Source: an uncultured Clostridia bacterium
Lineage (GTDB): Bacteria; Bacillota; Clostridia; Christensenellales; Aristaeellaceae
Assembly: GCA_946042585.1 (NCBI GenBank)
Contig: CAMGDO010000101.1
Location: 1 to 5,036 of the forward strand
Direction: 5' to 3'
DNA: 5,036 bases
This document shows, piece by piece, positions 1 through 5,036 of the stretch. The position numbers were made by a program, and so were the translations under genes. Position 1 is the first letter of the stretch. Every line of letters begins with the position of its first letter. A model generated the notes under the pieces. It made no database searches. It had not been told where the DNA came from and was given only the letters and a program-made list of their open reading frames with translations.

Positions 1-581
1 AAAGGCACGGTGGGGTCGCGGCGCTCCAGAAACTCCATCGCCCGCTCAAAGCACCAGTTTGTGAAGTGGAACCGCTCCTCCAGATGATAGGGACGGGCGA
101 CAAAGCCGTTCTGATGCGCGCCATGGGCAAAGCCGGCGTCGGTGTAAAGCCCGTGCTGCTGCAGATAACGGTCATAGTCATTGGCGGGCTGATCGGGTTC
201 GGAGCGATGTGAGCCGTCCGCCCAGTCTGCGCTCATGAAGCCATAGAGCTTGCGGCCGGGGAACAGATGCAGCTTGCCGCACAGATGGGTGTGATAACCG
301 GCCTGGGTGAGCAAACCCGGCAGAGTGGGCCCCTGCAGCAGGGCGTGGTGTTCATTGGCCAGGATGCCGTGATGCGCGGGGGTCTGCCCGCTCATCAGCG
401 TGCGGCGGGCGGGGATGCAGACGGGGCATGCCGAATACATGCTGGAAAACTGCACGCCCTGCGTGCGCAGCCCGTCCAGATAGGGCGTGTCCACCTGCGA
501 GCCGGGCACGCCGCCGATCGCGTCAAAGCGCTGCTGGTCGGTCATGATAAGCAAAATGTTGGGGCGGCTTTGCGTGGGCAA
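1..581 (-). CDS. Type I (formylglycine-dependent) sulfatase, N-terminal part, cut by the window edge
   Basis: Hydrolyses sulfate esters, probably from a carbohydrate; the exact substrate cannot be read from this part. About 193 N-terminal residues are present, of a family usually 450-550 long. The core starts at once: PNILLIMTDQQRFD at residues 7-20, with Asp15 as expected metal ligand. Next come the active-site signature C-x-P-x-R (CIPAR, residues 55-59), where Cys55 would be converted to formylglycine, and the second sulfatase signature GYHTHLCGKLHL (95-106) with Lys103 and His105. The start is TTG at 581-579: an in-frame TAA lies just upstream, and AAAAGGAGG sits 8 bases before it. No signal peptide precedes the catalytic fold, so the enzyme is probably cytoplasmic. 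The Cys-type active site needs a maturase; in anaerobes this is normally a radical-SAM anSME, which is not in this window. It lies 45 bases downstream of the AraC regulator gene on the same strand with no terminator visible between, so they are probably co-transcribed. Family call is firm; subfamily and substrate are unknown. Confidence 0.95.
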   Translation of the reverse strand, partial: MPTQSRPNILLIMTDQQRFDAIGGVPGSQVDTPYLDGLRTQGVQFSSMYSACPVCIPARRTLMSGQTPAHHGILANEHHALLQGPTLPGLLTQAGYHTHLCGKLHLFPGRKLYGFMSADWADGSHRSEPDQPANDYDRYLQQHGLYTDAGFAHGAHQNGFVARPYHLEERFHFTNWCFERAMEFLERRDPTVP

Positions 582-589
582 GGGATCAA

Positions 590-598
590 CCTCCTTTT
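590..598 (-). promoter_or_regulatory. Ribosome binding site that fixes the TTG start of the sulfatase
   Basis: Read on the minus strand this is AAAAGGAGG, a near-perfect Shine-Dalgarno sequence, followed by 8 bases and then TTG at 581-579. The stop codon TAA in the same frame lies immediately upstream, so no longer protein is possible, and no ATG in frame gives a better start before the conserved NILLIMTD segment. Confidence 0.85.
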
Positions 599-626
599 AG
601 CGGGTGATGAAATCCATAATAAACGT

Positions 627-1517
627 TTACTGAGCGATTTCCTGCTGCATGCGCCGGTATTTGGAGGGCGACATGCCCATGATGCTCTTGAAGGAACGAA
701 TAAAGGAAGAAACGCTGCCAAAGCCGGAATGAAAGCAAATATCCGCCAGGGACAGATCCGTTTCCATCAGCTGCTGGCTGTAGCTGATGCGGCGCTTGAG
801 CACATAATCCGCCACGGTGGTATTCAGATACTTCTTGAACAGACGGGAGACGTATTCCCGGCTGTAGAAGAAGTGCGCGGCGACATCGGAGACGGAGGAA
901 ATCTCCAGAAAGTGTTCATCCAGATAGCGCTGGATTTCCATCACGGAGGCGGGGAGATACGAGTCGCTGCGCGGGCTGCGGTCGGCAGGCTTGTTGAGCA
1001 GATAGAAAACCTGCAGCGTATAGGCCAGCGCCAGCGCCTGATCCTCTTTTGTGCCGCGTGCATACGCCTGATCGAGCTGCCCGAGCAGCATCAGCAGCTC
1101 TTCCATGGCCTTGGGACTGAGCGAGAAGTAATACTGGCTGATTTCGGGCTGATGGATGAAATGCAAAAGCGCGCCTGCATCCACGGCGTCAAAGGCGTTT
1201 GCAAAGAAATAGAACACATAGCGCGTGTAGTGCGTTGCGCTGTTGTTGATCATGGACATGTGCAGCTTTCCGGGAGGAATCAGAATGATATCCCCAAACC
1301 GGGGCAGCCAGGAGGCGTTTTCGCAGATGTAGCGGATATCGCCGCCAACGTATATGACCAGCTCGTAATAATCATGAAAGTGCAGGGAGGAAGGATAGGT
1401 TTCGCGCGTATACTCCGTGCTGCGGTACGAATAGACCATGGAAGCTCCGACTGCGTGTTCCTGCCAGTTGATGATATACTCCCGGAATGGCTCGCGCCGG
1501 TGCGAAAGCAGCTGCAT
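627..1517 (-). CDS. AraC-family transcriptional regulator with N-terminal cupin sensor domain
   Basis: A 296-residue ligand-responsive transcription factor, of usual length for two-domain AraC proteins. Residues about 40-90 form the cupin-like sensing domain: HFHDYYELVIY (46-56), with His46, His48 and Glu52 in the typical places, then GDIILIPPGKLH (75-86). The C-terminal DNA-binding domain (about 190-292) has two helix-turn-helix units: the first around 206-230 (SSVSDVAAHFFYSREYVSRL), the second around 256-279 (LSLADICFHSGFGSVSSFIR), closed by the family signature GMSPSKYRR (281-289). The start chosen is ATG 1517-1515, with GGAGGG 9 bases upstream. The frame stays open to 1760, but that extension lacks a matching ribosome site, is low-complexity basic sequence and would cross the gene's own promoter. 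The gene is divergent from the importer operon and upstream of the sulfatase, so it is probably their local activator. No inducer can be named. Confidence 0.95.
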   Translation of the reverse strand: MQLLSHRREPFREYIINWQEHAVGASMVYSYRSTEYTRETYPSSLHFHDYYELVIYVGGDIRYICENASWLPRFGDIILIPPGKLHMSMINNSATHYTRYVFYFFANAFDAVDAGALLHFIHQPEISQYYFSLSPKAMEELLMLLGQLDQAYARGTKEDQALALAYTLQVFYLLNKPADRSPRSDSYLPASVMEIQRYLDEHFLEISSVSDVAAHFFYSREYVSRLFKKYLNTTVADYVLKRRISYSQQLMETDLSLADICFHSGFGSVSSFIRSFKSIMGMSPSKYRRMQQEIAQ

Positions 1518-1526
1518 GCCGTGAAT

Positions 1527-1532
1527 CCCTCC
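1527..1532 (-). promoter_or_regulatory. Ribosome binding site of the AraC regulator gene
   Basis: GGAGGG on the minus strand, 9 bases before ATG 1517-1515. It decides in favour of the 296-residue protein over the longer in-frame extension, which has no comparable site. Confidence 0.8.
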
Positions 1533-1551
1533 GCTCTTGTGGAATATCTGT

Positions 1552-1582
1552 ATTATAGCACATCTCCGGGTCCTTGTGTGAA
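1552..1582 (-). promoter_or_regulatory. Probable promoter of the regulator-sulfatase transcription unit
   Basis: On the minus strand a perfect -10 TATAAT (1557-1552) is preceded by TG at the extended -10 position (TGCTATAAT, 1560-1552). The best -35 candidate is TTCACA (1582-1577) at a long 19-base spacing. The extended -10 would make up for the weak -35. Transcription would begin near 1545, giving a leader of about 28 bases that includes the GGAGGG ribosome site. Prediction from motif reading only. Confidence 0.6.
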
Positions 1583-1596
1583 AAATATATGAATTT

Positions 1597-1609
1597 CCAG
1601 AAATTCTGG
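1597..1609. repeat. Short perfect palindrome upstream of the regulator promoter
   Basis: CCAGAA-A-TTCTGG, six bases on each side of a single central base. It lies about 15 bases upstream of the putative -35 of the regulator promoter. It could be a binding site for a dimeric regulator, but a match this short is not rare and no family is recognised. Confidence 0.3.
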
Positions 1610-1714
1610 CAGATTGTGATGTGCTTTTGCCGCCGGAGCGGCGATTTGCAATCGGAATTTTTCGTATCGCGGCAGGCAATGCAGCGCCTTTCGGGCGGAC
1701 GCGGGGTAAGTATA

Positions 1715-1750
1715 TCACAAAATGAAAAGTTGAGGTCACAAAAGAATAAG
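1715..1750 (+). promoter_or_regulatory. Direct-repeat operator candidate for the AraC-family regulator
   Basis: TCACAAAA occurs at 1715-1722 and again at 1736-1743, exactly 21 bases (two helical turns) apart. The similarity continues for 15 positions per copy (1715-1729 and 1736-1750), 12 of them identical, ending in AAG in both. AraC-family proteins commonly bind two directly repeated half-sites spaced by about 21 bases, the proximal one touching the -35 of the activated promoter. Here the downstream copy overlaps the expected -35 (1748-1753) of the importer promoter. Assignment to this regulator is inferred from layout. Confidence 0.6.
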
Positions 1751-1776
1751 AAATATGCATATTTTGATTCTATAAT
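1748..1776 (+). promoter_or_regulatory. Probable promoter of the importer operon, with a weak -35
   Basis: A perfect -10 TATAAT at 1771-1776 lies in an AT-rich stretch upstream of the binding-protein gene. At 17-base spacing the -35 would be AAGAAA (1748-1753), and 16 or 18 bases give nothing better, so the promoter looks dependent on an activator. This fits the direct repeat ending at 1750. Transcription would start near 1783, leaving a leader of about 115 bases. Confidence 0.6.
1751..1764. repeat. Perfect 14-base palindrome inside the importer promoter
   Basis: AAATATGCATATTT is identical to its reverse complement and lies between the -35 and -10 positions of the predicted importer promoter. 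A dimeric repressor bound here would block RNA polymerase, so it is a possible operator. It is AT-rich and short, so chance is a real alternative. Confidence 0.4.
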
Positions 1777-1846
1777 AATACTATCATGGCTGAATCGGGA
1801 AAACAATCACCGAATATGCTATTCAGCGCGTTTCACACAGGCCCTT

Positions 1847-1869
1847 ACCGGACAAGATATGCGTCCGGT
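1847..1869 (+). promoter_or_regulatory. Stem-loop or operator-like inverted repeat in the importer leader
   Basis: ACCGGAC (1847-1853) and GTCCGGT (1863-1869) are perfect inverted repeats of 7 bases around a 9-base loop. They lie in the predicted untranslated leader, 14 bases before the AAAGGAG ribosome site. In RNA this forms a hairpin that may protect the 5' end or affect translation; in DNA it could be a dimer-binding site. There is no T-run after it, so it is not an intrinsic terminator. Confidence 0.45.
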
Positions 1870-1898
1870 TCAGGTTAATACGGAAAGGAGAACCAACC

Positions 1899-3344
1899 AT
1901 GAAAAAGCTCGTAACCCTGATGCTGATTCTGTCGCTGCTGCTGGGCGTAGGCGCCGTCAGCGCAAATGCGGATGAGGACATCACCCTCAAGTTCCTGATC
2001 GCCTCCGGATATTATGATCTGGAGACCGACCTGGGCGTGCAGGCCTGCAGGCGTGTGGCCGGCTATAACCTGGAGTATGAGCAGATCAACGGCACCGAAC
2101 AGCTGATGCTCATCATTTCGTCTCAGCAGCCCTATGACTATGTGTACCTCAATCAGGCCAACTACAACCTGATGATGAGCGAAGAAGCGCTGATGGACAT
2201 CACCGACCTGCTCAATGAGTATGGCCAGGAAATCCTCGCCGCCTTCCCCACCACCTGGCCTGCCACCACCGTGGATGGCCGCATCTATGCGATTCCGTCT
2301 CCCGCGGCGCAGCCTGACTCTCTGACCTACTCCATCATCGCCCGCAAGGATCTGCTGGACGCCATCGGCATCACTGAGTATCCGACCGATCTGGAAGGCT
2401 TCATCAAGATGCTGGAGGATATCAAGGCCGCCTATCCCGACATGACGCCCCTGACGGCCTCTGCCAACTATATCTTTGCCAACATTTCCTCTCATTTCAA
2501 TGTGCAGGGTCTGTATCAGCTCATCGACGGCAAGGTCACCTGCATCGTGGACAACCCCAACCTGAAGGCGTATATCGAGTGCATGCGCGATCTGTATGCC
2601 CGCAAGCTGATTGACGCCGAAATGCCCGCGCTGACCGCCAACGACATGCGCGCGAAGTTCTCTTCCAGCAAGGCTGTGCTGTCCTATCAGGGCTGGAGCG
2701 GCTGCGAAACGCCCCTCGGCGCGCTGCGTCAGCTGGTGCCCGATATGGAATATGCCGTGCTGCCGCTGCTGGAGGATGAAAACGGTCAGGTGCATGCGCA
2801 GGTGAAGTACGGCGTGACCGCCTATGGCGCCATCCCCGTCACCTCCGAGCATCCCGCCGAAACCATTCAGGCCATCAACAACATGATCAAGATCGACAAC
2901 TTCACCGAAATCGTTCTGGGCATTGAGGGCACGCACTATGAGAAGCTGGAAAACGGCCGTCTTGCGCCCATCCAGCCTGCCTTCAACAACGACAAGGTCA
3001 ACTCCAACGTGCTGGTGTCCGGCTTCTATCGTGAAGTGGAATACCCCACCATGTGGGAAGTCCGCCTGGCCAAGAATGCCGACCTGCAGGATGTGTTCTA
3101 CAAGATGCGTGATTCTCTGCTGGATGGCGGCGAGCGCAGCCCCGTCGCGCTGGCGCCGGCTGTGACGGTGGTGGATAATAAGGCCACCCTGGAGCAGAAG
3201 ATCAACGATACCCTCATTGCCATTATCGCCGGCACGCAGGGCATTGAAGAGCTGGATACCCTCAAGACCTATTGGGACAAGAACGGCGGCGCCGAGATTA
3301 TCAAATTCTATAATGAATGGTACGCCGAAAACGTGGCCAAGTAA
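1899..3344 (+). CDS. Extracellular solute-binding protein of an LplABC/Ytc-type sugar ABC importer
   Basis: A 481-residue substrate receptor that captures a carbohydrate outside the membrane and delivers it to the two permeases encoded next. ATG 1899 follows AAAGGAG (1884-1890) by 8 bases. Residues 1-24 are a signal peptide: KK at the N-terminus, a leucine-rich core (about 4-20), then SANA before DED, which suits type I signal peptidase cleavage after Ala24. There is no lipobox cysteine, although most such receptors in single-membrane bacteria are lipoproteins. Family-1 binding-protein marks are TTVDGRIYAIPSP (123-135), the hinge-region stretch RKDLLDAIGITEYPTDLEGF (149-168), and the C-terminal helix with AEIIKFYNEWYAE. 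The length is near 500, as for LplA/YtcQ-like receptors and longer than maltose-binding types, suggesting an oligosaccharide ligand. The gene opens the importer operon; the next gene starts 78 bases on, past a strong hairpin. Class call is firm, ligand unknown. Confidence 0.93.
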   Translation: MKKLVTLMLILSLLLGVGAVSANADEDITLKFLIASGYYDLETDLGVQACRRVAGYNLEYEQINGTEQLMLIISSQQPYDYVYLNQANYNLMMSEEALMDITDLLNEYGQEILAAFPTTWPATTVDGRIYAIPSPAAQPDSLTYSIIARKDLLDAIGITEYPTDLEGFIKMLEDIKAAYPDMTPLTASANYIFANISSHFNVQGLYQLIDGKVTCIVDNPNLKAYIECMRDLYARKLIDAEMPALTANDMRAKFSSSKAVLSYQGWSGCETPLGALRQLVPDMEYAVLPLLEDENGQVHAQVKYGVTAYGAIPVTSEHPAETIQAINNMIKIDNFTEIVLGIEGTHYEKLENGRLAPIQPAFNNDKVNSNVLVSGFYREVEYPTMWEVRLAKNADLQDVFYKMRDSLLDGGERSPVALAPAVTVVDNKATLEQKINDTLIAIIAGTQGIEELDTLKTYWDKNGGAEIIKFYNEWYAENVAK

Positions 3345-3358
3345 AACGTGATTCCTGT

Positions 3359-3389
3359 GCCGGGCGGGGAGAGATCCTTCCCGCCCGGC
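3359..3389 (+). promoter_or_regulatory. Strong GC hairpin between the binding-protein and permease genes
   Basis: GCCGGGCGGG (3359-3368) pairs perfectly with CCCGCCCGGC (3380-3389). Three further inner pairs, one of them G-U, extend the stem to about 13 pairs with a 5-base loop. It begins 14 bases after the binding-protein stop codon. The following GATTATTTG is too poor in T for an efficient intrinsic terminator. A hairpin here typically shields the upstream message from 3' decay or stops only part of transcription, so that the receptor is made in excess over the permeases. The role is inferred from position. Confidence 0.7.
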
Positions 3390-3422
3390 GATTATTTGCG
3401 AAGGAAAACGGAGGAAGATCCG

Positions 3423-4358
3423 ATGACCGTGATCAACAAACCCCGCCGTTCAAGGATTCGCCGCACATTAAGCTATCTGACTGGACATTGGGAGCTCTAT
3501 CTGTTCCTTGTTCCCGGGCTGATTGCGGCCTTTATGTTCAAGCTCCTGCCGATGAGCAAGATCATTATTGCCTTTAAGAACTTCAAGCCCCTCAAGGGTA
3601 TTGAAGCCAGTCCGTGGGTGGGTCTGGCGCAGTTTGAAAAGATGTTTGCCGACCCGGAGGTGCTCAACGTCATCAAGAACACGCTGGAAATCAATCTGAT
3701 GATTGTGATTTTCTGCGTGCCGCTGCCCATGCTGCTGGCAATCATGATGAACGAAATGAACTGCATGCCGCTGAAAAAGAGCGTGCAGACAATTGTTTAT
3801 ATTCCCCATTTCTTTACCTGGGTTGTTGTTTACAGCGTGTTTTTCACCATGTTCGGCTCCACCGGCATGGTCAATACTATCATCAAGGCGTTGGGCGGCG
3901 AGGAAATTCTCTTCTTTATGAAGGGAGGCTGGTTCCGCTTCCTGCTTGTGATCTCCAATGCCTGGAAGGGAGCGGGCTGGGGCACCATTGTGTATCTGTC
4001 CGCCATCACGGCCATTGATTCGGAGATTTATGAGGCGGCGATTATTGACGGCGCGAGCAAGATCCAGCAGGCGCGCCACATCACCGTTCCCTGCCTGCTG
4101 CCCACCCTCGTGCTGATGCTGACCATCCGCCTGGGCTCCATTCTGTCTGGCGGCTTTGACCAGGTGCTGGCTTTCTACAATCCCACGGTGTATCATTCGG
4201 CGGACGTGCTGGGCACGTTTGTGTACCGCCAGGGCATCGGCACGGCCAACTTCAGCTATGCCACGGCTGTGGGTCTGTTTGAGTCGGTGGTGGGTCTGGT
4301 ATTCGTGATGATCTCCAATTTCGCCTCCAAGCGTCTGACCGGGCGCACGGTGTGGTAA
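3423..4358 (+). CDS. ABC importer permease, LplB/YteP type (first transmembrane subunit)
   Basis: A 311-residue inner-membrane subunit that forms half of the sugar channel. The start is ATG 3423, with GGAGG (3410-3414) 8 bases before it. An earlier ATG at 3348 lies right after the previous stop and would put translation through the hairpin, so it is rejected. The basic N-terminus (KPRRSRIRR, 6-14) precedes the first membrane helix (about 24-42). Further helices lie near 89-109, 122-145, 172-196, 225-243 and 281-300, six in all, as usual. The EAA loop that docks the ATPase is YEAAIIDGAS (203-212), with Gly210 and Pro223 in the conserved places. The ending, SKRLTGRTVW, is typical of this permease group. 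The stop codon overlaps the ribosome site of the next permease gene, 15 bases upstream, which implies coupled expression. The call is firm; the substrate is not deducible. Confidence 0.95.
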   Translation: MTVINKPRRSRIRRTLSYLTGHWELYLFLVPGLIAAFMFKLLPMSKIIIAFKNFKPLKGIEASPWVGLAQFEKMFADPEVLNVIKNTLEINLMIVIFCVPLPMLLAIMMNEMNCMPLKKSVQTIVYIPHFFTWVVVYSVFFTMFGSTGMVNTIIKALGGEEILFFMKGGWFRFLLVISNAWKGAGWGTIVYLSAITAIDSEIYEAAIIDGASKIQQARHITVPCLLPTLVLMLTIRLGSILSGGFDQVLAFYNPTVYHSADVLGTFVYRQGIGTANFSYATAVGLFESVVGLVFVMISNFASKRLTGRTVW

Positions 4359-4364
4359 GGAGGG
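4357..4364 (+). promoter_or_regulatory. Ribosome binding site overlapping the stop codon of the first permease
   Basis: AAGGAGGG begins within the TAA stop (4356-4358) of the first permease and is followed by 9 bases and ATG 4374. Ribosomes ending on the first permease are therefore placed to start the second, which favours equal amounts of the two channel halves. Confidence 0.85.
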
Positions 4365-4373
4365 AAAGACAAG

Positions 4374-5036
4374 ATGAAACTGTCCCGCGGTGAAAAGGTT
4401 TATGTGGTCACCATGAATGTGCTGATGGTGACATTTGCATTGATCTGTCTTTTGCCTGTGCTCAATGTGTTCGCCCGCTCGCTCAGCTCCGTTCCGGCGG
4501 TGGCGGGCGGCAAGGTATGGTTCTGGCCGGTGGAGTTTAACCCCGAGGGCTGGAAATACGTGCTGCAGCGCACGAGCTTCCTCAATTCCATGCTCAACTC
4601 CGTCATCAATACGCTGGCAGGCACGGTGCTGTCGCTGTTTATCACCATTCTGACGGCGTATTCCCTGTCCCGTTCCTATCTGCGCGGGCGCAAGGTGATC
4701 ATCTATCTGTATGTGTTCATGATGATCTTCAATGCGGGCGTGCTGCCCAACTATTTCCAGATCAAGGAATACGGATTGATCAACACCCGCTGGGCATTGA
4801 TCCTGCCCGCTCTGGTCAGCCCGTACAACACGTTCGTGCTGAAGAACGGTTTTGAAAACGTGCCCGACAGCCTGGAGGAGGCTGCACGCATTGACGGCGC
4901 GTCCTTCACGCGAATTCTCTGTTCGATTATCATTCCCGTATCCAAGGCGGCCATTGCCACTATCGTGATCTTTACCGCCGTTTCCTACTGGAACCGCTAC
5001 TTTGACGCGCTGCTCTATATCACCAAGCAGAAGCTC
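4374..5036 (+). CDS. ABC importer permease, LplC/YtcP type (second transmembrane subunit), cut by the window edge
   Basis: The partner channel subunit. 221 residues are present without a stop; the family usually has about 290-300, so roughly 70-80 C-terminal residues lie beyond the window. ATG 4374 is preceded by AAGGAGGG. Membrane helices are seen near residues 10-33, 75-97, 107-125, 139-157 and 184-206. The segment FNAGVLPNYFQIKEYGLINT (119-138) followed by WALILP is the hallmark of this COG0395-like group (GG.IP.Y..I...GL.NT in relatives). The ATPase-docking loop is LEEAARIDGAS (167-177), with Gly175 and Pro188 conserved. Its gene is the third of the operon. No ATP-binding gene is visible; by analogy with the B. 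subtilis Ytc/Lpl-type systems a shared MsmX-like ATPase may serve it, unless one follows downstream. The call is firm. Confidence 0.95.
   Translation, partial: MKLSRGEKVYVVTMNVLMVTFALICLLPVLNVFARSLSSVPAVAGGKVWFWPVEFNPEGWKYVLQRTSFLNSMLNSVINTLAGTVLSLFITILTAYSLSRSYLRGRKVIIYLYVFMMIFNAGVLPNYFQIKEYGLINTRWALILPALVSPYNTFVLKNGFENVPDSLEEAARIDGASFTRILCSIIIPVSKAAIATIVIFTAVSYWNRYFDALLYITKQKL

Larger units (their letters stand above)
1518..1898. other. Divergent intergenic region (381 bases) between regulator and importer operon
   Basis: This stretch separates the starts of the AraC gene (left) and the binding-protein gene (right). It holds the two opposing promoters, a 21-base-spaced direct repeat, two short perfect palindromes (1597-1609 and 1751-1764) and a leader stem-loop (1847-1869). 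The part from about 1710 to 1785 is clearly more AT-rich than the flanking genes. Two small GC hairpins (stems 1629-1633/1638-1642 and 1642-1646/1650-1654) also occur but have only 5-base stems. No convincing protein gene is seen in it. The open frames that cross it run on from, or lie antisense to, the neighbouring genes and lack ribosome sites. Confidence 0.85.

Noticed and set aside
267..1592. Long open frame (441 codons) on the plus strand opposite the sulfatase and AraC genes
   Set aside because: It lies antisense to two well-supported genes, shows no family motifs and its composition (rich in His, Arg, Gly, Ala) is that of a reverse-frame shadow. No ribosome site precedes its start.
1642..1662. 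Hairpin CGATT-TGC-AATCG followed by GAATTTTT, considered as an intrinsic terminator on the plus strand
   Set aside because: The stem has only 5 base pairs with little GC, and there is no upstream plus-strand gene for it to end.
1709..1735. Second possible regulator promoter on the minus strand (TGATATACT, -10 at 1714-1709)
   Set aside because: It has an extended -10-like match but no -35 at normal spacing, and it overlaps the direct repeat. The promoter at 1552-1582 is nearer and better.
1518..1760. N-terminal extension of the AraC protein by 81 residues
   Set aside because: The frame is open, but the extension has no ribosome site, does not resemble the family and would cover the predicted extended -10 promoter. 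ATG 1517 has a good GGAGGG.
1786..1878. Possible 30-residue leader peptide frame (ATG 1786, TAA 1876-1878) upstream of the binding protein
   Set aside because: There is no Shine-Dalgarno sequence and the ATG lies only about 3 bases after the predicted transcription start. The peptide has no codon run or stalling motif suggesting attenuation. It is most likely chance.
1875..2936. Long open frame (353 codons) on the minus strand opposite the binding-protein gene
   Set aside because: A shadow of the binding-protein reading frame. It is rich in His, Gly, Val and Gln with no domain, and the plus-strand gene has a signal peptide, a ribosome site and family motifs.
3348..3422. Upstream ATG for the first permease, adding 25 residues
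   Set aside because: It lacks a ribosome site, begins 3 bases after the preceding stop and would be read through the strong hairpin. ATG 3423 has GGAGG at ideal spacing and a typical permease N-terminus.

Overview
The window holds part of a carbohydrate-uptake locus from what is most likely a Firmicutes/Clostridia-type anaerobe. This assignment is inferred. The supporting signs are strong AGGAGG-like ribosome binding sites before every gene, a TTG start, moderately GC-rich coding sequence around AT-rich promoter DNA, and a sugar importer of the LplB/LplC (YtcP) type, which is characteristic of that phylum. No genus can be named from the sequence.

Layout. A divergent intergenic region (1518-1898) separates two transcription units. 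To the left, on the minus strand, an AraC-family regulator (1517-627) is followed after 45 bases by a type I sulfatase (581 to beyond base 1, cut by the window edge). To the right, on the plus strand, lie a solute-binding protein (1899-3344), a first permease (3423-4358) and a second permease (4374 to beyond base 5036, cut by the window edge). No ATP-binding subunit is visible. Importers of this class usually borrow a shared MsmX/UgpC-like ATPase encoded elsewhere, but one could also lie past the right edge.

Working model (inference). The importer takes up an oligosaccharide or other glycan fragment. The cytoplasmic-looking sulfatase removes sulfate from it. The AraC protein senses the ligand through its N-terminal cupin domain and switches on the importer. 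The importer promoter has a good -10 (TATAAT, 1771-1776) and no recognisable -35. Just upstream is a direct repeat (TCACAAAA at 1715 and 1736, exactly 21 bases apart) whose second copy runs into the -35 position. That is the classical layout of an AraC-type activator site.

I see no mobile element, CRISPR array, RNA gene or clearly new system. The points most worth a second look are the putative AraC operator, the sulfatase-importer pairing, the binding protein's signal peptide without a lipobox cysteine, and the strong GC hairpin between the binding-protein and permease genes.
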